Of a stretch of DNA of 64,000 nt, positions 34,577-43,898 are shown in pieces. The first letter of the stretch is position 1. Each line of letters opens with the position of its first letter. Location of the stretch: positions 62,001 to 126,000 of the forward strand of contig NZ_SLTI01000060.1 of the NCBI RefSeq assembly GCF_004347735.1, read 5' to 3'. The position numbers and the translations under genes are program-made. A model generated the notes under the pieces. That model was not told where the DNA came from and made no database searches. It worked only from the letters and a program-made list of their open reading frames with translations. Source of the stretch: Sulfuricurvum sp. IAE1 (lineage in GTDB: Bacteria; Campylobacterota; Campylobacteria; Campylobacterales; Sulfurimonadaceae).

Positions 34577-36613
34577 GTGAGCAAAGTCTATTTCTCCACG
34601 TGGCGGGGTGAGCAGGTCAACAATATCGGAAAATCCGATGAAGAGTGGCAAAATTCTGCTTACAACCTACCGCTTGAGTACAACGAACACGCCTCTTCCA
34701 AAGCGTTTATCGGATGGGACGGCGTCGCGCTGTTCAGCCCTGACGTCGACGTCGTTCGTTTAGCTACGGAATACGCCGCGCAGTACCAGGTCTATTCCGA
34801 AGCGTGCGGACGCTGTGCTCCCGGACGCTGGGGCGGGCGAATCCTCTACGATTTGCTTGACAAGATCGCCCGTGGCGAGGGATCGGTAGCCGACATGGAA
34901 CACCTCAAAGAGGTTTCCCGCACGATGCAGGAAACCTCCAAATGTGAAATCGGTAAAACGGTTCCCAATCCGCTGCTGGACCTGATGGAACATTTCGAAT
35001 CGGAATTTATGGCGTGCATCGAGGGGCAAAAACCTTCCAAGCACTACCACATGGACGATACGAATTACATCGCCAAAATCACGGCACCGTGTATGGACGC
35101 CTGCCCCGCACACGTCGACATTCCGGCCTACATCGAAGGGGTACGGGATCTGCGGTTCGACGACTCGCTGATGGCGACACGCCAGACGATGCCTCTGGCC
35201 CACACCTGCGGACGGGTTTGTCCCCATCCGTGTGAGACGGAATGCCGCCGGGCGAATCTGGACGAGCCGATCTCGATCATGGAACTCAAACGGCTGGGTG
35301 CCGATTATGAGACCGACCACGGGTTCGGATTTTTCCATCCGGCACAGAAAAAACCCTCTATCGGCAAGAAAGTAGCCGTTATCGGTGCAGGACCTGCGGG
35401 ACTGACGGGGGCCTATTACCTTGCGCTGGAGGGGATCGATGTCGACGTCTACGAGGAGCTTCCGGTTCTCGGCGGCGAAGTAGCGGTCGGGGTTCCCGAA
35501 TACCGTATGCCGATCGACAAATACAACCAGGATATCGAAGCGGTTCGCGATCTCGGGGTCAATTTCATCACGAACACCAAAGTGACTGCCGACATGATGC
35601 GTCAGTTCGAACAGGATTATGATGCGGTCCTCGTCGCGACGGGGACGCGGATATCGAAAAAAGTCTACTGCGACAACGAACGTCCCGAAATCCAGGGATA
35701 CTGGGGGGCGATCGATTTCCTTGACAAGATCAACCTAGAAGTCAAATACGGCATCATGGTCGACGAAGAAGACCAGAAACGCCACATGCTTCCGACCAAC
35801 TGGGTCGATCTGACCGGTAAAACGGTCGCGTGTGTCGGGGGTGGATTTACCTCGATGGACGTCGTCCGCTGCTCAATCCGCGCGGGTGCGAAAAAAGTGA
35901 TTATGCTTTACCGCCGGGACGAAGCGACGATCATTAAAAATACGACGTACGAAGAGTATCACGAAGCCGTCGAAGAAGGGGTCGAGTTCATTTTCCACTC
36001 GGCGGTCGCGAAAATGAACGACGAAAATGACGTTCTCAAATCGCTCACCATTGATCGTTTCGAACTTGTTCCAGACCCGAACGGAGGGCGTCCGACGCTC
36101 GAGAAGATCGAAGGGGCGTCCTTTGATATCGAAGTCGATTACCTGATCCCCGCCGTCTCGCAGAGTGCCGACCTCAAACTTCTCCCCGAAGAGTGGGAGA
36201 TCGAGCGTACCTCGTGGGCGACGATCAAAACGAACGGTAAAGATTACATGACCTCGCGCAAAGGGATTTTTGCCGCGGGCGACTGCGAATACGGCCCGAT
36301 GACGATTGTCAATGCCGTCGGTCAGGCCAAACGGGCCGCTTCGGTCATTAGCCGCTATGTCGTGAGCGGTGAGATCACTCTCACTGACGAGGAGATCATG
36401 GAAGACCACCTCAGAAAGCTGAAGGTCTACAACAAAAAAGAGAAGATCAAGGGATGGTTGCCCGGACTTCCGCGCCAGCACAGTGAAGTGCTCACGGTAG
36501 ACGAGCGCAAAGACAACAACCGCGAGGTCAAGTACGGTTTTACGCAAGAAGAAGCGCTCTCGGAAGCGGAGCGCTGTATGCGCTGTTATTACATCGCGAT
36601 GGTCGCGCACTAA
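34577..36613 (+). CDS. NuoF-remnant / GltD-type FAD-NAD(P) oxidoreductase fusion
   Basis: A 678-residue protein in the nuoF position. Residues 70-145 resemble the C-terminal Fe-S domain of NuoF: EACGRCAPGRWGGRIL with Cys77 and Cys80, then Cys123; the third ligand of the CGxCxPCR motif is Gly83. Residues 165-230 carry the eight-cysteine double [4Fe-4S] module of glutamate synthase small subunits (Cys172, Cys176, Cys211, Cys215, Cys219, Cys223 clear). From 264 there is an FAD Rossmann fold (VAVIGAGPAGLTGAYYLA), a second NAD(P) fold (VACVGGGFTSMDVV) and the closing FAD motif GIFAAGDCEYGP. The FMN/NADH domain of true NuoF is absent. Likely the electron-entry subunit. Confidence 0.85.
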   Translation: MSKVYFSTWRGEQVNNIGKSDEEWQNSAYNLPLEYNEHASSKAFIGWDGVALFSPDVDVVRLATEYAAQYQVYSEACGRCAPGRWGGRILYDLLDKIARGEGSVADMEHLKEVSRTMQETSKCEIGKTVPNPLLDLMEHFESEFMACIEGQKPSKHYHMDDTNYIAKITAPCMDACPAHVDIPAYIEGVRDLRFDDSLMATRQTMPLAHTCGRVCPHPCETECRRANLDEPISIMELKRLGADYETDHGFGFFHPAQKKPSIGKKVAVIGAGPAGLTGAYYLALEGIDVDVYEELPVLGGEVAVGVPEYRMPIDKYNQDIEAVRDLGVNFITNTKVTADMMRQFEQDYDAVLVATGTRISKKVYCDNERPEIQGYWGAIDFLDKINLEVKYGIMVDEEDQKRHMLPTNWVDLTGKTVACVGGGFTSMDVVRCSIRAGAKKVIMLYRRDEATIIKNTTYEEYHEAVEEGVEFIFHSAVAKMNDENDVLKSLTIDRFELVPDPNGGRPTLEKIEGASFDIEVDYLIPAVSQSADLKLLPEEWEIERTSWATIKTNGKDYMTSRKGIFAAGDCEYGPMTIVNAVGQAKRAASVISRYVVSGEITLTDEEIMEDHLRKLKVYNKKEKIKGWLPGLPRQHSEVLTVDERKDNNREVKYGFTQEEALSEAERCMRCYYIAMVAH

Positions 36614-36625
36614 AGGAGGGGATGG

Positions 36626-38878
36626 ATGATCAATTTTACGATTAACGGCCAGCCCGTCACCGCCGCCAAAGGGGAAACGATCCTTCAGGCGGCACGCAAA
36701 GCCGGTTTCTACATCCCGACGATGTGTTACCTCGAAAAAACGACGCCGTGTGCGTCCTGCCGCCTCTGCGTCGTCGAGACCGATAAGACCGAGGGTTTCA
36801 TCCTCAGCTGCCAGACTCCTCCGACAGAGGGACTTGCGGTCACGATCGATTCTGAGGCATTGCAGAGCGAACGGACGAACATCATGCGCCTTTACGATGT
36901 CAACCACCCGCTCGAATGTGGCGTATGTGACAAATCCGGCGCATGCGATCTACAGAACAAGACGCTCGAATTCGGCGTAGACCGCCAGCATTTCAGTGCC
37001 AAAGAGCAGCATCGCAAAATCGAGCACTGGGGGCTGATCAATTACGATCCGTCCTTGTGTATCCTGTGCGAGAAATGCGTGCACGTCTGTAACGAAATTA
37101 TCGGGGACGATGCGATTACGCTGCAGTTCGGGGGGTACAAATCTTCCGTAATCCCCAAAAACAGCGATACGCTCGACTGTACGTTCTGCGGTGAATGTAT
37201 CGCCGTTTGTCCGGTCGGGGCGTTGGTAAGCTCGGATTTTCAGTACACGGCGAATGCGTGGGAACTGACCCAGATCCCCGCGACGTGTGTCCACTGTTCG
37301 GCAGGTTGTTCGCTCACCTATGAAGTGCGCCATACCTCCAACAGCATCGGTGCCAAACCGAAGATTTACCGCGTGACCAACGATTTCGAGCATACGACGC
37401 TCTGCGGGGCCGGACGCTTCGGATTCGATTTCGGCATCGATGCGGCAAAAGAGGAAGCGGAGCTTGCGCGTGCGGCGGATTCGATCAACGAGTACAAAGC
37501 GATCCGTTTTAGTTCGATGATTACGAACGAAGAGGCGCTGATCCTCCAAAAGCTCAAGGAGACGCTCGGCCTCAAACTCTATAACGAAGAAGCCCGTGCC
37601 TATCGACGTTTCATGGATGCTTACGGCTCTATCAGCGGTAAAAAGAGTTACGGCGGAAGCGCTGAAGCGGTCGCGGCGAGCGATGGGATCATCGTTTTCG
37701 GCGGGCGGGTTTCAACCGATAATCCGGCGCTGCGGTACAGCATCACAACGGCGGCCCGCCATAACGGCGCCAAAGTCGTTTACATGCATCCTCTCGAAGA
37801 TGCGCTGCTGCAAAACGTCGTGACGCAATACGTCAAATACGAAGTGGGAACCGAAGAAGGGGTCGCCGCGATGCTCGCCCGAACTGTTCTAAAAGAAGCG
37901 GATATCAGTGAAGAGACGCGCCGTTATTTCGACGACCTGGACGAAGGGTATCTGTGTGCGGAAAGCAATGTCGGCAGCGAAGAGTTTGAACGGATTGCCA
38001 AAACGTTCGGCCGCACAAAGCGTAAAACCCTTGTGATCGGCAGTGACCTGCTTAATCACCTCCGCAGCGAAAATATCGCCCGTCTGTGCGCGATGATCGA
38101 GACGTATACCGAATTTTCGGTCGTCGTCGCGGCGCCGAGTGTCAATACGGTGGGCGTTTCGCTGATCTGTGATCTGGATGTCGATACGGGGGCGCCTGCG
38201 GTCGGTTATAACGCCACGGGCGTCTACACGATGGGATCGCTTGCGAATGTGCAGCTTCCCCTTCCCGCACTCAATTCGCAGGAGGGGACCTTCGTCAGTA
38301 TGAACAACCAGGTACTTCCGACCAACGTCGCGGTTCCGTTCAGCGGATATACACTGAACGACGTTGCCGCAAAACTCGGCGTGAGTACGGCCTACACGAT
38401 CGATTACACCGTTCTTCTTCCGAAAGCCTGCGGGTTTGAAGAGCGCGAATTTGACGATTTGGGCAATTTTTTCGGGCCGCTCGGCGAAGACAAACGGGGG
38501 TATATCCTTGAAAACGTCGACGTTGAAGCGCTCGGAGAACTCGAAGAGGTGGATGACCTGCCCGAATTCAACGGCACGGTGGTCTACCGCTGTAATCCGG
38601 TGAATCAGTTCAACGCCTACACGGCGCAGAGCCGACAGCTTGAAAAAGATACAGCCTTACGCGGTTCGGCCCAATTCGCGGCTGCCGCAAAAATCGCGAA
38701 CGGTGATAAAATTCGCATTGAATTCGGATCCGGAAGCGAAGAGAGGGTTTTTGTCCTTGACGGTTCTCTGAAAGGGACCGTGGCATTGGTGCCTTCATAC
38801 GACGGCGCATACGGACCGGCAAACGACAATTACCGATTCGAAAAAGTGAAAATTTCGAGGGTGGGGAGTGAAGGATGA
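36626..38878 (+). CDS. nuoG: complex I subunit G, first copy
   Basis: A 750-residue iron-sulfur subunit. The N-terminal [2Fe-2S] ferredoxin domain uses Cys34, Cys45, Cys48 and Cys62; the His-Cys3 cluster follows in NHPLECGVCDKSGACDLQN (His94, Cys98, Cys101, Cys107). Two ferredoxin-type groups (CILCEKCVHVC and CTFCGECIAVC) and the N7-type site (CVHCSAGCSLTYEV with a later LCGAGRFG) come next. The rest is a degenerate molybdopterin-oxidoreductase fold (FGGRVSTDNPALRYSI, NSQEGTFVSMNNQVLPTN). The stop overlaps the start of the second nuoG by 4 bases (ATGA). Confidence 0.93.
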   Translation: MINFTINGQPVTAAKGETILQAARKAGFYIPTMCYLEKTTPCASCRLCVVETDKTEGFILSCQTPPTEGLAVTIDSEALQSERTNIMRLYDVNHPLECGVCDKSGACDLQNKTLEFGVDRQHFSAKEQHRKIEHWGLINYDPSLCILCEKCVHVCNEIIGDDAITLQFGGYKSSVIPKNSDTLDCTFCGECIAVCPVGALVSSDFQYTANAWELTQIPATCVHCSAGCSLTYEVRHTSNSIGAKPKIYRVTNDFEHTTLCGAGRFGFDFGIDAAKEEAELARAADSINEYKAIRFSSMITNEEALILQKLKETLGLKLYNEEARAYRRFMDAYGSISGKKSYGGSAEAVAASDGIIVFGGRVSTDNPALRYSITTAARHNGAKVVYMHPLEDALLQNVVTQYVKYEVGTEEGVAAMLARTVLKEADISEETRRYFDDLDEGYLCAESNVGSEEFERIAKTFGRTKRKTLVIGSDLLNHLRSENIARLCAMIETYTEFSVVVAAPSVNTVGVSLICDLDVDTGAPAVGYNATGVYTMGSLANVQLPLPALNSQEGTFVSMNNQVLPTNVAVPFSGYTLNDVAAKLGVSTAYTIDYTVLLPKACGFEEREFDDLGNFFGPLGEDKRGYILENVDVEALGELEEVDDLPEFNGTVVYRCNPVNQFNAYTAQSRQLEKDTALRGSAQFAAAAKIANGDKIRIEFGSGSEERVFVLDGSLKGTVALVPSYDGAYGPANDNYRFEKVKISRVGSEG

Positions 38879-41361
38879 GTGATATAACGATTACCATAGA
38901 CGGCCGCACGATTCAGACGCAGGAGGGGGAATACATCCTCAATGCGGCGCGCGCGAATGGTATTTTTATTCCGGCGATCTGTTACCTGACGCGATGTTCG
39001 CCGACACTGGCGTGCCGTATCTGTCTGGTAGAAGCCGACGGAAAACAGGTGTATGCGTGTAACGCGAAAGCCAAAGAGGGGATGAACATTACGACGACGA
39101 CGCCGAATATTTTGGCCGAACGCCGTGCGATCATGGAAGTCTACGACGTCAACCACCCGCTTGAATGCGGCGTGTGCGACCAGTCGGGCGAATGCGAACT
39201 CCAGAACTATACCCTCGAAGTCGGAGTCGATTCGCAGACCTATGCGATCAAAGACACCCATAAGCCCGCCCAGGACTGGGGTTTCATCCACTATGATCCC
39301 GCACTGTGCATTATGTGCGAGCGGTGTATTACGGTGTGTAAAGACATGATCGGGGACGCGGCTCTCTCCACCACCGCGCGCGGAAGCGACGCTATTGAAG
39401 CGACATTTAAAGAGACGATGCCCAAAGACGCCTATGCGATGTGGAACAAGCTCAACAAGTCGCTGATCGCCCCCAACGGCGGCGATACGCTCGATTGTAC
39501 CAACTGCGGCGAATGTTCGGCGGTATGTCCGGTCGGTGCTCTGGTGAGTTCGGACTATCAATACACGTCAAACGCATGGGAACACAAGCAGATCCCCGCG
39601 ACGTGCGCCCACTGTTCGGCAGGATGCCAGCTCAGCTACGATATCAAGCACACGAGCATTGAAAACACCGAGCCTAAAATTTACCGCGTGAAAAACGAGT
39701 GGAACTACGTCTCCTTGTGCGGTGCGGGACGTTACGGCTACGATTTCGAAAACCGCGGCGTCACCAAGAATCCCGCAGCTTTCGAAGCAGCACTTGCAGC
39801 GTTCAAAAAAGCCGATACGATCCGCTTTACCTCGACCATCACCAACGAAGAGGCGCTGATTCTCCAGAAGCTCAAAGCCAAGTACGGCTACCGCCTCATC
39901 AACGAAGAGGCACGGGTCTTTAAAAATTTCCTGGACGCTTATGGTACGATCAGTGGAAAAAGCCTCTACGGCGGGGATCTCAAACAGGTGCACGAGGCCG
40001 ATTTCGTCGTCTCGATCGGGAGCGCCCTCAAAACAGACAACCCCAACGCCCGTTTCGCGATGAATAACGCGCTCTCCATGAACAAAGGGGCAGGGCTCTA
40101 TTTCCATCCTGTTGCCGATCCGGTAATTGCGGAGATGTCTAAAAATGTCACCCAGATCCAGCATGCGCCGATGCTGGAAGAGGCCGCGCTGTACCTGATG
40201 CTCGACCTTTTCGGCGACAAAGCGGCCATGCCTGCCGAGATCGTTTCGTATCTGGCCGGGTTCCATTCGACGAAAACCGTTACGGTCGAAGAGACGGTTG
40301 ATGAGAAAGTGACCGAAACCGTTACCAAAAAAGTCCTCAACGAAGAGACCGGCGTCGAGGAAGAGGTGAGCGAAGAGGTGACCAAGACGGTGAAGAAAAA
40401 AGTCTCCAAAGAGGTCGAGGTCGACGACAACGCCCTCTTTGCCTTGTTGAATACGGGAGATAAATTTGCCGAAACACTCGAAAAATATCTGGCGAAAAAA
40501 GAGAAATTCGCCCTGATGGTCGGCCCTGATCTGTATACGCATCCCAACAGCGCCAACTGTGCCCGTCTGGTCGCGTTGATCGAAAAATATACACCGTTTA
40601 GCGTCACAATGATCCCGAACCTTGCCAATACTTTGGGGGTTGCGATGATTTGTGATCTCGATTCGGAGTGCGGCAGCTACAGCGTCGGTTACAACACCCG
40701 CGGCGACTTTACTCTCAGCGCGCTGGGCAACGGCGACCTGGATATGCCGGCACTGAATCAGCAAGAAGGGACCCTCACGGGGATCGACAAACGGGTCAAT
40801 CCGACCAACGTCGCGCTGCCTTATGGCGGATACGTGTTAAACGATATTGCCAACGCACTGGGGCTCGATGCGAAACTGACGGTCGAGTACACGAAACAGC
40901 TCCCGGTTGAAAAAGGGTTCAAAGCGGTTGAATTCGATACTCTGCCGAACTACTATACCAACAGCGGGGAAGAGGTTCGCGGGTACGTCATGGAGAATAA
41001 GGCCGTATCGACAAGCGGCGATGAGAGCGTGACTCCTATCGATGCGCAGGCGGCAATGTCGGGAAGCATCGTGTATTTGGCCAATCCGGTACTTCAGTTC
41101 TCCGCGTTTACGGCTCGGGCCCATCAGCTTGAAAGCCAAGGGGGTCTTTATGCCTCCAAAGCGTACATGGAAGCCAACGGCCTGGCCGAAGGGGACCGCG
41201 TAAGCCTTAAATCGCCGCGCGGCGAACTGAGCGTAAGCGTGATTTGTGACGGCAAAATCGACGGAGATATCACGTATCTTCCGACGTTTGATACAGCGAT
41301 CAATTCCGAAGCACTGTTTGACGGTTACCGTTTTACGAGTGTATCAATTCAAAAGGTGTAA
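38875..41361 (+). CDS. nuoG: complex I subunit G, second copy
   Basis: An 828-residue paralogue of the preceding gene with the same cluster set: NHPLECGVCDQSGECELQN, CIMCERCITVC, CTNCGECSAVC and CAHCSAGCQLSYDI are all complete. It differs by an insertion of about 30 residues between the two ferredoxin groups (around KETMPKDAYAMWNKLNK) and by a charged Val/Thr/Glu/Lys-rich stretch at about residues 465-518. The paralogues share NEEALILQKLK and ISGK-YGG segments but are well diverged, so the duplication is old. Both may build one complex, or alternate forms. Confidence 0.93.
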   Translation: MSDITITIDGRTIQTQEGEYILNAARANGIFIPAICYLTRCSPTLACRICLVEADGKQVYACNAKAKEGMNITTTTPNILAERRAIMEVYDVNHPLECGVCDQSGECELQNYTLEVGVDSQTYAIKDTHKPAQDWGFIHYDPALCIMCERCITVCKDMIGDAALSTTARGSDAIEATFKETMPKDAYAMWNKLNKSLIAPNGGDTLDCTNCGECSAVCPVGALVSSDYQYTSNAWEHKQIPATCAHCSAGCQLSYDIKHTSIENTEPKIYRVKNEWNYVSLCGAGRYGYDFENRGVTKNPAAFEAALAAFKKADTIRFTSTITNEEALILQKLKAKYGYRLINEEARVFKNFLDAYGTISGKSLYGGDLKQVHEADFVVSIGSALKTDNPNARFAMNNALSMNKGAGLYFHPVADPVIAEMSKNVTQIQHAPMLEEAALYLMLDLFGDKAAMPAEIVSYLAGFHSTKTVTVEETVDEKVTETVTKKVLNEETGVEEEVSEEVTKTVKKKVSKEVEVDDNALFALLNTGDKFAETLEKYLAKKEKFALMVGPDLYTHPNSANCARLVALIEKYTPFSVTMIPNLANTLGVAMICDLDSECGSYSVGYNTRGDFTLSALGNGDLDMPALNQQEGTLTGIDKRVNPTNVALPYGGYVLNDIANALGLDAKLTVEYTKQLPVEKGFKAVEFDTLPNYYTNSGEEVRGYVMENKAVSTSGDESVTPIDAQAAMSGSIVYLANPVLQFSAFTARAHQLESQGGLYASKAYMEANGLAEGDRVSLKSPRGELSVSVICDGKIDGDITYLPTFDTAINSEALFDGYRFTSVSIQKV

Positions 41362-41364
41362 ACA

Positions 41365-42354
41365 ATGGATGCAGCATTCATTATTGAGACGATCGTCAAA
41401 ATCGTCGTCATTTTGTTGATTTTTTCCGCGCTTGCAGGGTTCGGTACCTATTTCGAGCGTAAGGTACTGGCGTTCATGCAGCGCCGTCTTGGGCCGATGC
41501 ACGTCGGGCCTTACGGGTTGCTTCAGATTATGGCGGATGGGATCAAACTCTTCACGAAAGAGGATATCGTTCCCCAAAACGTCGTCAAACCGATTTTTAA
41601 AATCGCTCCGGTTATTACGGCGGCTACCGCGTTTATGGCGGCCGCGGCTATTCCGTTTTGGCCTCAGTTTACCGTCATGGGCTATACCGTCCATCCGATC
41701 GTGGCCGACATCAACGTCGGGATACTCTATGTACTTGGGGTAATGGCGATCGGTCTGTACGGGCCGCTGCTCGGGGGTATGGCATCGGCGAACAAATGGT
41801 CGTTGATTTCGGCGGCGCGGAGTGCCGCGATCTTCATCTCCTACGAGGTGATCACGGGGCTTTCGCTTCTCGCACCTCTCATGATGGTCGGATCACTTTC
41901 GCTGATCGATATCAACAACTACCAAGCCGGCGGGATCGGCAACTGGATCGTCTGGTCGCAGCCGGTGGCGTTTATCCTTTTCTGGATCGCCGCGTTTGCC
42001 GAAACCGGACGTACGCCGTTTCACCTCGTCGCCAACGACCACGAGATTATCGACGGTTTCGGTACCGAATATTCGGGAATGCGCTGGGGTCTGTTCTTTA
42101 TCGGCGAATACGCCAATATGTTCTTCATCTCGTTCGTCATGGCGATCATCTTCCTCGGAGGGTTCGGAGACGGTACGATTGCGGGGGCGGTGCAGCTGAT
42201 TCTCAAAGTCGCGTTTTTCTTCTTCTTTTTCCTGTGGACCCGTGCCGCATGGCCGGATGTTCGTCCCGACCAGCTCATGTGGCTGTGCTGGAAAGTTTTA
42301 ATGCCGATTGCCGTACTCAACGTTATCGTTACCGGCATCGTGATGATGTTTTAA
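41365..42354 (+). CDS. nuoH: complex I subunit H
   Basis: A 329-residue membrane subunit of eight transmembrane helices that closes the quinone channel. Conserved loops are ERKVLAFMQRRLGPMHVGPYGLLQIMADGIKLFTKED, AARSAAIFISYEVITG and FAETGRTPFHLVANDHEIIDGFGTEYSGMRWGLFFIGEY, rich in the acidic residues of the E-channel. Three bases after the second nuoG. Confidence 0.97.
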   Translation: MDAAFIIETIVKIVVILLIFSALAGFGTYFERKVLAFMQRRLGPMHVGPYGLLQIMADGIKLFTKEDIVPQNVVKPIFKIAPVITAATAFMAAAAIPFWPQFTVMGYTVHPIVADINVGILYVLGVMAIGLYGPLLGGMASANKWSLISAARSAAIFISYEVITGLSLLAPLMMVGSLSLIDINNYQAGGIGNWIVWSQPVAFILFWIAAFAETGRTPFHLVANDHEIIDGFGTEYSGMRWGLFFIGEYANMFFISFVMAIIFLGGFGDGTIAGAVQLILKVAFFFFFFLWTRAAWPDVRPDQLMWLCWKVLMPIAVLNVIVTGIVMMF

Positions 42355-42366
42355 GGGGGTAGTGGT

Positions 42367-42996
42367 ATGCATCATGGACACGAAGAGATCTTTACCGACC
42401 GTAACGTAAGCGAGAACAGCGCGTACTATTACGTCGATATCGAAAGCTATCCCGAGAGCGGATGGGACAAATTCAAACAGGTGGTCCGCCGGACGTTCAG
42501 CGGCGAGCTGTTTGTCGGCTTGTGGGTAGTACTGCGGGAGATGATCAAATTCGACATTCACACCGTTCAGTATCCCAAAGAGAAACTGCCGATCGGCCCG
42601 CGTTACCGTGCGGTTCATAAACTGCTTCGCCTGTGGGAATCGGGATACGAGCGCTGCATCGGGTGCGGATTGTGCGAAAAGATCTGTATTTCCGACTGTA
42701 TCCGCATGGATACACGGATCGACGAGAACAGCCGCAAGGAAGTAACCGAGTACAGCATCAACCTCGGACGCTGTATCTTCTGCGGATACTGCGCCGAAGT
42801 GTGCCCGGAATTGGCGATTGTCCACGGCCCGCGCTATGAAAATGCCTCTGAGCAGCGTGCCCATTTCGTTATCAAAGACGACATGCTCACCCCTCTTGAT
42901 CTGCTCAAGTCGGGAGCACAGGAAGAGTATCCGGGCTTCGGTGCCGTAATCCCGGGAAGCGACGCGTCGGTCAAAAAGACCCCGCTTGCGTATTAA
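42367..42996 (+). CDS. nuoI: complex I subunit I
   Basis: A 209-residue subunit with two [4Fe-4S] ferredoxin motifs: [20 protein letters not shown] and [21 protein letters not shown], which hold clusters N6a and N6b. In the first motif the residue after the fourth cysteine is Ile, not Pro. The N-terminal segment with [26 protein letters not shown] matches the family. AGGGGGT-type ribosome site. Confidence 0.96.
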   Translation: MHHGHEEIFTDRNVSENSAYYYVDIESYPESGWDKFKQVVRRTFSGELFVGLWVVLREMIKFDIHTVQYPKEKLPIGPRYRAVHKLLRLWESGYERCIGCGLCEKICISDCIRMDTRIDENSRKEVTEYSINLGRCIFCGYCAEVCPELAIVHGPRYENASEQRAHFVIKDDMLTPLDLLKSGAQEEYPGFGAVIPGSDASVKKTPLAY

Positions 42997-43005
42997 GGAG
43001 TAGGA

Positions 43006-43590
43006 ATGTTTGAAGCAATCGCTTTTTATCTGTTTGCAGCCTTGACGATTGTCATGTTTACGATTACCGTCATGACGTCGCAGGCACTGTACGCCATCAC
43101 GGCGATGGCAGCGGGGATGATTTTCATCTCCGCATTTTTCTTTATTCTGGGTGCCGATTTCCTGGGTGCGATCCAGATTATCGTCTACACCGGTGCGGTA
43201 ATGGCGCTCTATGCCTTCGGGATGATGTTTTTTGATACGACCCGTAACGTCGTCGAAAAACGTACCAACCCGCAGATCGTGTTCGTGCTGGGTGTACTGG
43301 CGGCGGTTTTGGTGGTTGCGATTTTCGTTGCTCCGATCGTCTCCAACAACATTCAGGCGCTCTATCCGATCAATCCCGAAGTGGGTAACTCGCAGGCGGT
43401 GGGAATGGTCTTGTTTACCAAGTATCTCGTGCCGTTTGAAGTGGCCGCGGTTATGCTCCTCGTCGCGATGATCGCGGGGATCGTCCTTGCCGGCAAGAAA
43501 ATGGACAAATCACTCACCCTGATGGCCGAAGAGGAGATCGAGATGTTGCACTCTTCGAATCCAACACACCAAGAGAGAGGGGAACACTGA
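43006..43590 (+). CDS. nuoJ: complex I subunit J
   Basis: A 194-residue membrane subunit with five predicted helices; the third contains the pi-bulge region GADFLGAIQIIVYTGAVMALYAFGMM typical of NuoJ. The C-terminal 30 residues are polar. The stop shares a base with the nuoK start (TGATG). Confidence 0.95.
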   Translation: MFEAIAFYLFAALTIVMFTITVMTSQALYAITAMAAGMIFISAFFFILGADFLGAIQIIVYTGAVMALYAFGMMFFDTTRNVVEKRTNPQIVFVLGVLAAVLVVAIFVAPIVSNNIQALYPINPEVGNSQAVGMVLFTKYLVPFEVAAVMLLVAMIAGIVLAGKKMDKSLTLMAEEEIEMLHSSNPTHQERGEH

Positions 43591-43895
43591 TGGAAATTAC
43601 CCTTACCCATTACCTGGTTTTGTCGACCGTATTGTTCGCGATCGGCCTGATCGGGGTTATGCGCCGTAAAAACCTGTTGATGCTGTTTTTTGCGACCGAA
43701 ATCCTCCTCAATGCGACCAACATCGCTTTTGCGGCGATTTCGCATTACATCGGCGACTTGAGCGGGCAGATGTTCGCGTTTTTCATCATCGCGATTGCGG
43801 CGTCGGAAGTGGCGGTCGGTCTGGGACTGCTCATTGTGTGGTACAAGCGTACCGGAAAGATCGATCTCGATCAAATGACTTCAATGCGAGGATAA
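43590..43895 (+). CDS. nuoK: complex I subunit K
   Basis: A 101-residue, three-helix subunit. The two conserved membrane glutamates of the E-channel appear in FFATEILLNATNIAF and AASEVAVGLGLLI, the usual NuoK pattern. Overlaps nuoJ by one base and is followed after 3 bases by nuoL. Confidence 0.97.
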   Translation: MEITLTHYLVLSTVLFAIGLIGVMRRKNLLMLFFATEILLNATNIAFAAISHYIGDLSGQMFAFFIIAIAASEVAVGLGLLIVWYKRTGKIDLDQMTSMRG

Positions 43896-43898
43896 TGT

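Noticed and set aside
36626-41361. Two nuoG copies as an assembly duplication
   Set aside because: The copies differ throughout and have different insertions and lengths, so both are real genes.
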